Shown here one piece after another: positions 1 through 6,790 of a stretch of DNA of 16,256 nucleotides (position 1 is the first letter of the stretch; each line of letters opens with the position of its first letter). The stretch is from Coraliomargarita sp. CAG:312 (GTDB taxonomy: Bacteria; Verrucomicrobiota; Verrucomicrobiia; Opitutales; Intestinicryptomonadaceae), in the NCBI GenBank assembly GCA_000438015.1, contig FR901609.1, positions 18,714 through 34,969 of the forward strand, given 5' to 3'. The position numbers and the translations under genes were made by a program. The notes beneath the pieces were generated by a model that had not been told where the DNA came from, did no database searches, and saw only the letters and a list, made by a program, of their open reading frames with translations.

Positions 1-1
1 G

Positions 2-640
2 GGCAGAGGCTTCCGCCGCGCCACTATTTGCTGGCGGTGGAGTGTCGCGCATTGCAAACATAAGGAAAACAGCCCACGCGATTCCGATTCCCCCGAATAA
101 GACAAAAGGAACCCTCCACCCGCTGAATTCTCCGATTGAAGGAATGTCTCCAAAATATCCCGAAACGCAGCTGCATATTACGATTCCGGCATATAAGGCT
201 GTTTGGTGTATTGCAAGTGCTGTCGCGCGCGTGTCCTCGTGGAGCTGCCCAAGTAGCGAGCACGCCGCCGGATAGTAGAAAGCCTGTCCGGCTCCGTTCA
301 GCAGACCGTAAAATATAAGCATGACTCCGATGCCGCTTGCCCATCCGGATATGAAAATTCCCGCGCAAAAAATGAGAAGCCCGAAGACAACCATCCACTT
401 GCGCCGCAGAAAGTCGCTTGCGACTCCAGAGAGCGGCGCGCAAACGCCGTATGTTATAGTAAATACCGTTCCCACAAGGCCCATCTTGACCGAATCCACG
501 TCGAAAGCCGATTGTATCTGGGGAAGAATGGCGTTATAAATTTGGCGCGTTCCTTGGTGCAGAAAAAAAGCAACCCATAGCAATAGCAATAAAAGCCATT
601 TATAATTGTCCGGATTTTTTTTAGATCGCGCGTCGTTCAT
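2..640 (-). CDS. MFS transporter, N-terminal part (runs off the window)
   Basis: Reading the minus strand from the ATG at 640 gives 213 codons with no stop before the window edge, so only the N-terminal half is present. The protein begins MNDARSKKNPDNYK and continues into strongly hydrophobic segments, consistent with about six membrane helices. The loop after the second helix carries GVASDFLRRKW, a good match to the MFS motif A (GxxxDRxGRR). Its helices place it in the inner membrane as a secondary transporter. The start lies 62 nt after the LacI-type regulator and on the same strand, in a cluster headed by a xylanase, so uptake of xylose or xylo-oligosaccharides is a reasonable guess. The substrate cannot be read from the sequence. 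No strong ribosome binding site is visible. Confidence 0.85.
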   Translation of the reverse strand, partial: MNDARSKKNPDNYKWLLLLLLWVAFFLHQGTRQIYNAILPQIQSAFDVDSVKMGLVGTVFTITYGVCAPLSGVASDFLRRKWMVVFGLLIFCAGIFISGWASGIGVMLIFYGLLNGAGQAFYYPAACSLLGQLHEDTRATALAIHQTALYAGIVICSCVSGYFGDIPSIGEFSGWRVPFVLFGGIGIAWAVFLMFAMRDTPPPANSGAAEASA

Positions 641-701
641 AAGAGTTTTCTACGGTTTACTATATTGCGGGCGATGGCAAGCGTTCAGAGGTTTGTTGTT
701 T

Positions 702-714
702 GTTAATCGTTAAC
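702..714. promoter_or_regulatory. second candidate operator at the lacI-MFS junction
   Basis: GTTAATCGTTAAC spans the last codons of the lacI-type gene and lies about 60 bp upstream of the transporter start. It has the same layout of two six-base half-sites separated by one base as the palindrome upstream of the xylanase, with 11 of 13 bases shared. It overlaps coding sequence, which lowers confidence. Confidence 0.4.
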
Positions 715-1794
715 TTTTTTTCGGTTTGCGCGCGGCTTCGATACCAAAAGTTTCCTATTCCAATTCGGCTGTACTATTGTTGCGGTCGGCGCGCGCGTAG
801 AGGATTGTGGGGCGTTTAAGATTTCAAAAAGTTTTCTTACGGCAAGCCTTCCTACAAGTTCGTAGTTTTGGTCTATTGCCATCCATTCTCCTGATTCAGA
901 GCGGCGCTCAAGCTGTACGATATCGGTGAAGCCGGAAATTTTCCCGGAAATTTCAGGTTTTTCCAGCCATTCGCTGGTAGTGTTGGATATCGAGAAGATT
1001 GCGTCCGGCTTGTGCTTGGAAACCCAGTCGAAAAAAGCTTTCGGGTTTTTGCGAGCTTTTGCGACTTCTAGGAACGGGGGAATCCTTGCGTTTTCGGGCA
1101 GCGCGAGCTGAGCGCGCAAAAAACCGCCTATAAATCTCCCTTCTACTACTTCGTCTATATGCTCGTCTATTACTAGGGCGGGGCGCTTGTAGCCGCTTCT
1201 TATTATGTTTGTCGTTGCGAAGTGGGCTATTAAAAATTTGTCTGCCGATATGAAATCGAAAACCGGGTTTCGCGTTCGTATGCCTGCAGACACAAACTTG
1301 AATTTGGTCCAGATGTTTGAAAAAAACGGCGGCAGCGTTGTGTCGTCGGCGTGTCCCACTATAATCCCTCCCCTTATTCCTCTGGAGTCGAGGATTGTCT
1401 CCAGCCTTTGGGCGTTCAGAGATTTTTCGTGCAGCCATATTTCGTACACGGCGTATCCTATCTCGGCCGATTCAGACCGAACTCCGTCGATATACTTTGA
1501 AAAAATCGGGTATTTTTTTGGCGCGTCTTTCGACTTGTTCGCGTTTATCAAAACGATTGTTTCCAGAAATTTTTTTTCGCCGCCGTTTTTTATTTGGGAC
1601 ATTACCGACGAAACTATCGGGTTGGGCTTGTAGCCGAGCTTGTTTGCGAGCGCGCGGATTTTGCGCCTTGTCTTTTCAGAAACTTTTGTGGAACCGGACA
1701 GCGCAAATGAAACGGCCGCTTTGGATATGCCAACGCGTTCGGCTATATCCTTAAGCCGAGCATGTCCGTGTCCTTGTCCGCGCGTTGGAGCCAT
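703..1794 (-). CDS. LacI-family transcriptional regulator
   Basis: This 363-residue protein has an N-terminal LacI-type helix-turn-helix at about residues 13-34 (LKDIAERVGISKAAVSFALS), followed by the usual third helix (KTRRKIRALANKLGYKPNP). A periplasmic-binding-protein-like effector domain fills the rest, ending with a typical AIDQNYELVGRLAVRKL segment. The hinge reads NPIVSSVMSQI, lacking the classical AR-x-L hinge, a style I associate with verrucomicrobial LacI proteins. The ATG follows the xylanase stop codon after 3 nt, so the gene is almost certainly cotranscribed with the xylanase and is probably translated by coupling, as no good ribosome binding site is seen. Family knowledge suggests a sugar-responsive repressor or activator; the effector, probably a xylan breakdown product, is inferred from context only. 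Confidence 0.92.
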   Translation of the reverse strand: MAPTRGQGHGHARLKDIAERVGISKAAVSFALSGSTKVSEKTRRKIRALANKLGYKPNPIVSSVMSQIKNGGEKKFLETIVLINANKSKDAPKKYPIFSKYIDGVRSESAEIGYAVYEIWLHEKSLNAQRLETILDSRGIRGGIIVGHADDTTLPPFFSNIWTKFKFVSAGIRTRNPVFDFISADKFLIAHFATTNIIRSGYKRPALVIDEHIDEVVEGRFIGGFLRAQLALPENARIPPFLEVAKARKNPKAFFDWVSKHKPDAIFSISNTTSEWLEKPEISGKISGFTDIVQLERRSESGEWMAIDQNYELVGRLAVRKLFEILNAPQSSTRAPTATIVQPNWNRKLLVSKPRANRKKVND

Positions 1795-1797
1795 TTT

Positions 1798-3348
1798 CTA
1801 TTTTACATGCACATATGCAAACCTCTCCGCGCCGTTTTTATCCTTCCAAGAGAGCCTGTATTTGCCTTTAAATCCGCGGAATTTTACCGTGCCGTCGGCG
1901 CTGGCGTTTTGGGTGAGGACGGTTTTCCATTCTTTGTTTATTAGGTTGTTTAGCGCGTAATAAGCGGGTTTGGGATTCATTCCGCGCGTGAAAAGCCCGG
2001 ACATGGAAGGTTCTCCGGGCGCGCCGCAGTCGTCGACGACGTTCCACCATGTTATTCCCATCATAGGCTTTATGCTAAACCACTTCCTATACAGGTTTCG
2101 CGCAATTATGGCCTGCATCATTCTTCCTTTCTCGGTAGTGTCGGGGGCTGTGATTGTTATTTCGCTGAGGTGTATAGGCTTTCCTACGTTTATTGCGTCC
2201 ATCGTTTTTTGAACTTGTTGCGGAGTTTGAATTTCCTTGCCTTCCGCAATCGCAAGCGTCTGCTTGGGGTTAAACAAATGCATTTGCGAGCCCACTATGT
2301 CCACTTTGCACCCGCGGGATAAAAGATCTTTTATTTCGGATGTGTAGTCTCCGTCGCACTTGTAGTCGTTTATGTTCAACTTTACATTTTGGGGAAATGC
2401 GTTCTGGGCGGTTTTGAAAGCCAGGTAAGGATAGTCCCCCGGCATCATTCCGTACCAGCTTTTGCATATGCTGTCCCCTTTTACTATTAGTCCCTTTCCC
2501 CAATCTGTGGCGCTTTCATTGACAACGTCCCAGCTATCCACTTTGTCTCCGTAATAGGCGGCTATTTCGTTTATCCGCTTTTGGGTAAGGCGCTTCATCT
2601 CAGCCGCTAGATTTGGAAGGTAATTTCCCAAATCCTTTGCGGACATTTCTTTGTATTTTTTTGTGTATTTTTCGCCGTAGCATTTGTTGCCGTGCTTTGG
2701 AAACTCGGCAATCAGTGTCTTTAGCTTTTCCGCCTCTTCGCCTTTGGCGCAGCTTTTAAGCATCCAAGTGGGAGTGTGCCACGAGCGGCTTCCCCAGACA
2801 AGCGGATGCCCGTGCACTCTTATTCCCTGGCTTTTGCAGTAGTCTATGACAGGGTCGGGGGCGGGGCGGCGCCAATGCTCCTCCGTTTTAGGGGATTCCG
2901 AATTTTTCCAGTATTTTTCAGAATCCCAAAATTCGCCGGCAAACCTGGGCCTGCCTTGCTGCATTTCAAAGTGTTCCCAGTAAAACGCGACCGTCGCCGA
3001 GTTGAACAGGCTGCCGTAAAGCGAGCGGTACTTGGCGTTGAGGGATTCGTCTCCAAGTTGGTTGAAATTAAATATGTGCGCGCCGAATATAAAATCGTGG
3101 GAAATTTGCTCTATTTGTACCTGCGTTTTTTCATCGGCGCCGTCGAGCTTTACCGACGCGTCGGCTTTGCGGTTGGCTTCGATGTCGCGGTCTATTTGTT
3201 CCTGAACTTGGGGATTCCAAATCTCCCAGTATTTGTCGGACATTACATTGTTCTTGTCTTCCGCGGCGCTGCCGGGTATGAATGGTTCGGCGAAGGCCTT
3301 TGCCGCGATAGCTGAAACCGTTAAAAGTGCTTTTAATTTTGTTTTCAT
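1798..3348 (-). CDS. secreted GH10 endo-1,4-beta-xylanase
   Basis: The 516-residue product starts with a Sec signal peptide (charged MKTKLK, hydrophobic core, probable cut after AKAFA at residue 20). The GH10 (beta/alpha)8 barrel follows: HPLVWG at 181-186, acid/base Glu278 in WDVVNE, NDYK at 327-330, nucleophile Glu396 in HLSEI, and GITWWN at 431-436. After the barrel, residues of about 472-516 form a short beta-rich tail (GKYRLSWKDKNG). At 516 residues it is longer than a single-domain GH10 (roughly 350), with a Lys-rich insertion around 200-245. It should hydrolyse internal beta-1,4 bonds of xylan in the periplasm or outside the cell. The start is well placed behind GAGGAG. It heads the xylanase-lacI-MFS cluster. 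Activity on another beta-1,4-glycan is possible, but the catalytic motifs are intact. Confidence 0.93.
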   Translation of the reverse strand: MKTKLKALLTVSAIAAKAFAEPFIPGSAAEDKNNVMSDKYWEIWNPQVQEQIDRDIEANRKADASVKLDGADEKTQVQIEQISHDFIFGAHIFNFNQLGDESLNAKYRSLYGSLFNSATVAFYWEHFEMQQGRPRFAGEFWDSEKYWKNSESPKTEEHWRRPAPDPVIDYCKSQGIRVHGHPLVWGSRSWHTPTWMLKSCAKGEEAEKLKTLIAEFPKHGNKCYGEKYTKKYKEMSAKDLGNYLPNLAAEMKRLTQKRINEIAAYYGDKVDSWDVVNESATDWGKGLIVKGDSICKSWYGMMPGDYPYLAFKTAQNAFPQNVKLNINDYKCDGDYTSEIKDLLSRGCKVDIVGSQMHLFNPKQTLAIAEGKEIQTPQQVQKTMDAINVGKPIHLSEITITAPDTTEKGRMMQAIIARNLYRKWFSIKPMMGITWWNVVDDCGAPGEPSMSGLFTRGMNPKPAYYALNNLINKEWKTVLTQNASADGTVKFRGFKGKYRLSWKDKNGAERFAYVHVK

Positions 3349-3390
3349 TTTTACTCCTCGTATTCCATTGATTTCTTTTTTGCTTATTAA

Positions 3391-3425
3391 ATTAAAGCTT
3401 ATACCAGGCAGTTTTTCAACGGCAA
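3391..3425 (-). promoter_or_regulatory. candidate promoter(s) of the xylanase cluster
   Basis: Two overlapping sigma-70-like arrangements occur on the minus strand. One is TTGAAA (3414-3419), a 17-bp spacer and TTTAAT (3391-3396). The other is TTGCCG (3420-3425), a 16-bp spacer and TATAAG (3398-3403). Either would start a transcript with a leader of a few tens of bases before the ATG at 3348. I cannot choose between them by eye. Confidence 0.45.
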
Positions 3426-3437
3426 TAAAATTGCAAT

Positions 3438-3456
3438 ATAGTTAACAGTTAACTAT
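3438..3456. promoter_or_regulatory. palindromic candidate operator upstream of the xylanase
   Basis: The sequence ATAGTTAACAGTTAACTAT is a perfect 19-bp dyad about an odd central base (3447). GTTAAC half-sites of this kind are typical of LacI-family operators. It lies just upstream of the candidate -35 elements and about 90 bp before the xylanase ATG. Its core GTTAACAGTTAAC differs at two positions from the second site at 702-714. Binding by the neighbouring regulator is inferred. Confidence 0.6.
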
Positions 3457-3501
3457 TGCCGGAAAATCCCAAGCGTCAGGATTTTTTCTGCTGGGGGTGG
3501 G

Positions 3502-4473
3502 CTATTTGCAGAAATCTTCGGTCAATAAAAACGTCGCCGGGGTTTGGGCGGTAAATGTAGCGTTTGCCGCGTATGGAATCAAGACAGTTTGCAGGGCTTT
3601 AAGGCGCGTGCTTCCCGAAGAAATGCAACCGCGTATTAGCGACAATATTCTGGGTTTTTGCCCGGAGCAGAAGGATACTGTCTCCCCCTTTTCAAGCCTC
3701 ACGCGCGTTATCTTAAAAGAAGGATGTTCAAGAAGAGTCCTTGAAGGCTCGCCATTTTCGCGCAGCGGCGCCGGCTGGTCGGACAGGGTTGCGTTGATTG
3801 ATTCCAGCGCCTCCTTTAGGTGGAGCTCGCGCTTGTTTCCTTTTAAGTCGACCCTGTCCCAATCGAAGATTCTGTATGTGGAAGGCGAATTTTCCTGGAT
3901 TTCGAGAACCATGTTTCCTGCGCCGAGCGCATGCACTATGCCCGCGCGAATGAAGCAGAAATCTCCCGCATGTGAATCATGCGACGCCACAATATTATCG
4001 AAATCGGCGTTGGAAAGTTTTGAAATTATTTCGGATTTAGGTGTCTTTGTTTTTATGCCTGCATAGTAATGCGCCTTTAAGGCGCAGTTTATAAAATACC
4101 ACGCCTCGTTTTTTTCCTTTCCTCCGAAGCGTTCAGCCGACAGCTTGTCGGGGTGGACTTGAAGCGACAATATTTGTTGGCAATCCAGAATTTTTACGAT
4201 TACGGGAAATGGTTTTGAAGCGTCCCAATCGCATCCCATGATTTCCGCGGAATTGTGGCGCAATAGATCTCTGAGCGTCATTCCCTCGAATTCTCCGCCG
4301 TCAACGGCCGAAGATCCGTCGCGCATATCGTAAAGTTCCCTTGATTCGCCTATGCGGACGCCTATCGGCAGAATTCTGTCGAACTTTTCCTTGAGGGCTC
4401 TCCCTCCCCAAATACGCTCGTCATATCTGGGTATGAATTTTATTATTTCCACTTCGCTTTTAACTTTTGGCAT
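3502..4473 (-). CDS. manA: mannose-6-phosphate isomerase, class I
   Basis: From the ATG at 4473 the protein has 323 residues, the usual size of the short class I phosphomannose isomerases, which interconvert fructose-6-phosphate and mannose-6-phosphate in the cytoplasm. The cupin zinc ligands are visible as Gln105 and His107 in LSLQVHPDK, Glu123 in NEAWYF and His181 in GIVHALGAG. The substrate-binding arginine lies in TYRIFDWDR near residue 201. The open frame extends to 4578, but that extension contains a strong promoter (TTGACA/TATTTT at 4515-4542), and the MPKVKSEVEIIKF start fits the family better, so I prefer 4473. The gene diverges from gmd-fcl and would feed the same GDP-mannose/GDP-fucose route. 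The mannose-6-phosphate to GDP-mannose steps are not encoded here. Confidence 0.9.
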   Translation of the reverse strand: MPKVKSEVEIIKFIPRYDERIWGGRALKEKFDRILPIGVRIGESRELYDMRDGSSAVDGGEFEGMTLRDLLRHNSAEIMGCDWDASKPFPVIVKILDCQQILSLQVHPDKLSAERFGGKEKNEAWYFINCALKAHYYAGIKTKTPKSEIISKLSNADFDNIVASHDSHAGDFCFIRAGIVHALGAGNMVLEIQENSPSTYRIFDWDRVDLKGNKRELHLKEALESINATLSDQPAPLRENGEPSRTLLEHPSFKITRVRLEKGETVSFCSGQKPRILSLIRGCISSGSTRLKALQTVLIPYAANATFTAQTPATFLLTEDFCK

Positions 4474-4514
4474 GGCGAATATCCCATTGGGTATTCCGCG
4501 CGTCAATTTAGAAA

Positions 4515-4542
4515 AAAATAACTTTAAGGTATTATGTGTCAA
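4515..4542 (-). promoter_or_regulatory. promoter of manA
   Basis: On the minus strand a perfect TTGACA -35 box (4537-4542) is followed after 16 bp by TATTTT (4515-4520). Transcription would start near 4508, leaving a leader of about 35 nt to the ATG at 4473. This placement argues against the upstream start at 4578. Confidence 0.6.
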
Positions 4543-4572
4543 TTTATTTTGAGCCGCAAATCCGCTTTTTGG

Positions 4573-4602
4573 TTGCAAATGGCAATCGCAAAAATCAATA
4601 TT
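4573..4602 (+). promoter_or_regulatory. weak candidate promoter of gmd-fcl
   Basis: TTGCAA (4573-4578), an 18-bp spacer and AATATT (4597-4602) lie just before the gmd start. If it is real, the leader would be only about 10 nt, which fits the absence of a Shine-Dalgarno sequence before gmd. The match is modest and the region is AT-rich. Confidence 0.3.
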
Positions 4603-4619
4603 TGTAAAAACATAATATT

Positions 4620-5669
4620 ATGAACAAAACGGCGCTTATAACGGGAATAACCGGGCAGGATGGTTCGTATCTTGCGGAATTGTTGTTGGGAAAAAACTAT
4701 ACCGTCCACGGCATAATCCGCCGGTCCAGCTCATTCAATACGCAGAGGATAGACCATCTGTATTACGATAAAAAACTTTCTGGGAGGTTTTTTCTGCACT
4801 ATGGAGACCTTACAGACTCGTCGAACTTGAACCGCATTCTGGATAAGACAACTCCCGATGAAATATACAATCTCGGCGCGCAAAGCCACGTTAAGGTAAG
4901 TTTTGACGTTCCGGAGTATACTGCCGATGTCGATGGAATTGCGACACTGCGCTTTTTGGACGCTATAAAAGAAGTCGGGCTTGTCAGCAAAACGCGATTC
5001 TACCAGGCATCCACATCCGAACTATTCGGAAAAGTACGCGAAACTCCGCAGCGCGAAACCACTCCGTTTTATCCGCGCAGCCCTTACGCGGTCGCCAAGC
5101 AGTACGCATACTGGATTGTCGTAAACTACCGCGAAGCCTACAATATCTTCGCCTGCAACGGAATACTTTTCAACCACGAGTCGGAAAGGCGCGGGGAGAC
5201 CTTTGTGACAAGGAAAATTACACGCGCGGCAGGTAGAATAAAATTGGGCTTGCAAGATAAGCTTATTCTGGGAAATTTAGATTCCAAGCGCGATTGGGGC
5301 TACGCTCCGGAATATGTTGAGGGAATGTGGCGCATTTTGCAGGCCGATTCTCCCGACGAATATGTTCTGGCAACCGGGGAGACGCATACTGTAAGGGAGT
5401 TTACGGAGCTTGCGTTTGCGCGCCTGGGAATAGACATAGACTGGGAGGGCAAAGACGAATATGAGCGCGGCGTATGCAGAAAAACAGGGAAAGTTGTCGT
5501 TGAAGTTTCGCCCCAATACTATCGCCCGACGGAAGTAGATTTGCTTTTGGGAGACGCATCTAAAGCAAAATCAGTTCTCGGATGGGAACCCAAAACTACA
5601 TTCAGAAAATTGGTTGAAATAATGACCGACGCCGACTTCAAACTTGCCGAGAAGGAGGCGCGCAAATGA
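4620..5669 (+). CDS. gmd: GDP-mannose 4,6-dehydratase
   Basis: This 349-residue short-chain dehydrogenase/reductase has the NADP-binding glycine motif in ALITGITGQDGSYLAELLL (Gly9, Gly12, Gly15), the GIIRRSSSFNTQRIDHLY segment typical of Gmd, and catalytic Thr132 and Glu134 in ASTSELFGKV. Tyr156 and Lys160 lie in SPYAVAK, and the FNHESERRGETFVTRKI signature spans about 184-200. Length and motifs match bacterial Gmd closely. It converts GDP-D-mannose to GDP-4-keto-6-deoxy-D-mannose in the cytoplasm, the first committed step to GDP-L-fucose. Its stop codon overlaps the start of fcl by 4 nt (ATGA), so the two enzymes of the pathway are translationally coupled. No Shine-Dalgarno sequence is visible, and the message may have a very short leader. 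Confidence 0.96.
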   Translation: MNKTALITGITGQDGSYLAELLLGKNYTVHGIIRRSSSFNTQRIDHLYYDKKLSGRFFLHYGDLTDSSNLNRILDKTTPDEIYNLGAQSHVKVSFDVPEYTADVDGIATLRFLDAIKEVGLVSKTRFYQASTSELFGKVRETPQRETTPFYPRSPYAVAKQYAYWIVVNYREAYNIFACNGILFNHESERRGETFVTRKITRAAGRIKLGLQDKLILGNLDSKRDWGYAPEYVEGMWRILQADSPDEYVLATGETHTVREFTELAFARLGIDIDWEGKDEYERGVCRKTGKVVVEVSPQYYRPTEVDLLLGDASKAKSVLGWEPKTTFRKLVEIMTDADFKLAEKEARK

Positions 5670-6613
5670 AGAAAGGCGATAAAATCTTTGTAGCGGGGGC
5701 GCGCGGAATGGTTGGTTCGGCGATAGCCCGCGCCCTGGTGTCCAGCGGGTACGAAAATCTTCTTTTGCCCTCGCATGCTGATTTGGATTTAACGAGCGAG
5801 CTTCCAACTGAAAATTTTTTCCGCGAAAATAAGCCGGACGTAGCCGTCATAGCCGCGGCGAAAGTCGGCGGAATTTACGCCAACGCGACGTATCCGGCGG
5901 ACTTCATCGAAATAAATTTGGCAATAGCCCTTAACACAATTCGCGCGGCTTACCGCTCCGGAGTAAAAAGGCTTCTGTTTTTGGGAAGTACTTGCATATA
6001 TCCGCGCATGGCTCCCCAGCCTATCCCGGAATCCGCGCTTCTGACTGGGCCTTTGGAGGAAACCAACGAGGCTTACGCAATCGCAAAGATAGCCGGACTG
6101 AAACTCTGCCAATATTACAGAAAACAATACGGCGTATGCTATCATAGCGCGATGCCTACAAACTTATACGGCCCAGGCGACAACTATCACGAAAAAAATT
6201 CCCATGTTTTGCCTATTTTAATACGGCGCTTCCACGAGGCCGCCAAAAAAAATCTGCCTGAGGTTGAAATTTGGGGGACGGGAAAACCGCTTAGGGAATT
6301 TCTGCACGTTGACGATTTGGCTTCCGCATGCGTAATGCTTTTGGAGGCGGAGAATCCTCCGGATTTGGTTAATTTGGGAAGCGGCGAGGAGCTTTCCATA
6401 GGGGAATTGGCGGAGATTGTCGCCGAAACCGTAGGTTTTAAGGGGAGGATTGTCCACGACACCTCAAAGCCCGACGGAACTCCGCGCAAGCTCTGCGATA
6501 CTTCGTATTTGCGTTCGACCGGATGGAAGCCAAAATACGGGATTCGTTCCGGAGTAAAAAATGCTTACGAGTGCTTTTTAAAAGAACTCGCCGAAAATAG
6601 AATCAGAATCTAG
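5666..6613 (+). CDS. fcl: GDP-L-fucose synthase
   Basis: The 315-residue protein is an NADPH-dependent epimerase/reductase that turns GDP-4-keto-6-deoxymannose into GDP-L-fucose, the next step after Gmd. It shows the Rossmann motif GARGMVGSAIARAL (Gly11, Gly14, Gly17). The epimerase/reductase residues are Ser108 and Cys110 in LGSTCIYPR, Tyr137 and Lys141 in YAIAK, and His180 in NSHVLPILIRRFHEA. The FLHVDDLA segment at 212-219 is also characteristic. Length is standard. The start is supported by a strong AAGGAGG about 7 nt upstream, inside the end of gmd. The product would be used for fucosylated surface polysaccharide. The divergent manA and the sugar aminotransferase near the window end fit surface glycan synthesis. 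Confidence 0.96.
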   Translation: MKKGDKIFVAGARGMVGSAIARALVSSGYENLLLPSHADLDLTSELPTENFFRENKPDVAVIAAAKVGGIYANATYPADFIEINLAIALNTIRAAYRSGVKRLLFLGSTCIYPRMAPQPIPESALLTGPLEETNEAYAIAKIAGLKLCQYYRKQYGVCYHSAMPTNLYGPGDNYHEKNSHVLPILIRRFHEAAKKNLPEVEIWGTGKPLREFLHVDDLASACVMLLEAENPPDLVNLGSGEELSIGELAEIVAETVGFKGRIVHDTSKPDGTPRKLCDTSYLRSTGWKPKYGIRSGVKNAYECFLKELAENRIRI

Positions 6614-6622
6614 CTTAAAATA

Positions 6623-6653
6623 TGCGGGAATAATTCGTTTGATTTTTCCCGCA
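6623..6653. terminator. hairpin between convergent fcl and yibE/F genes, possible bidirectional terminator
   Basis: TGCGGGAA (6623-6630) pairs perfectly with TTCCCGCA (6646-6653) around a 15-nt loop. It sits 10 nt after the fcl stop, where two transcription units converge. The flank is A-rich after the stem on the plus strand and gives a short TATTTT tail on the minus strand, so it is not a textbook intrinsic terminator in either direction. A weaker plus-strand hairpin followed by TTTTTT lies at about 6664-6687. Confidence 0.4.
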
Positions 6654-6790
6654 AAAAAGATTGGAGCGTTCTGGCTATTCCTTTTTTAGCTTAACCGCGC
6701 TTTGGTAATGCGGCGGATTTCGTTTTTTCTTAATTTAACTGGAAAATATTTCCGTATCTCCAAGATGCGCAAGCTGTTTTAATTGCCGCC

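Noticed and set aside
24..443. 139-codon minus-strand open frame at the window start
   Set aside because: It is out of frame with the MFS transporter, whose membrane-helix pattern and motif A clearly mark the coding frame.
2776..3315. 179-codon open frame on the plus strand
   Set aside because: It lies antisense to the GH10 gene, has no recognisable family and is explained by codon bias in the real gene. Other long antisense frames (for example 953-1438, 8904-9335, 11570-12178, 12555-13085, 13262-13786 and 15350-15859) are rejected for the same reason.
6741..6753. GGAAAATATTTCC dyad in the gap between fcl and yibE/F
   Set aside because: It is short and AT-rich, sits between convergent 3' ends, and no matching site was seen elsewhere.
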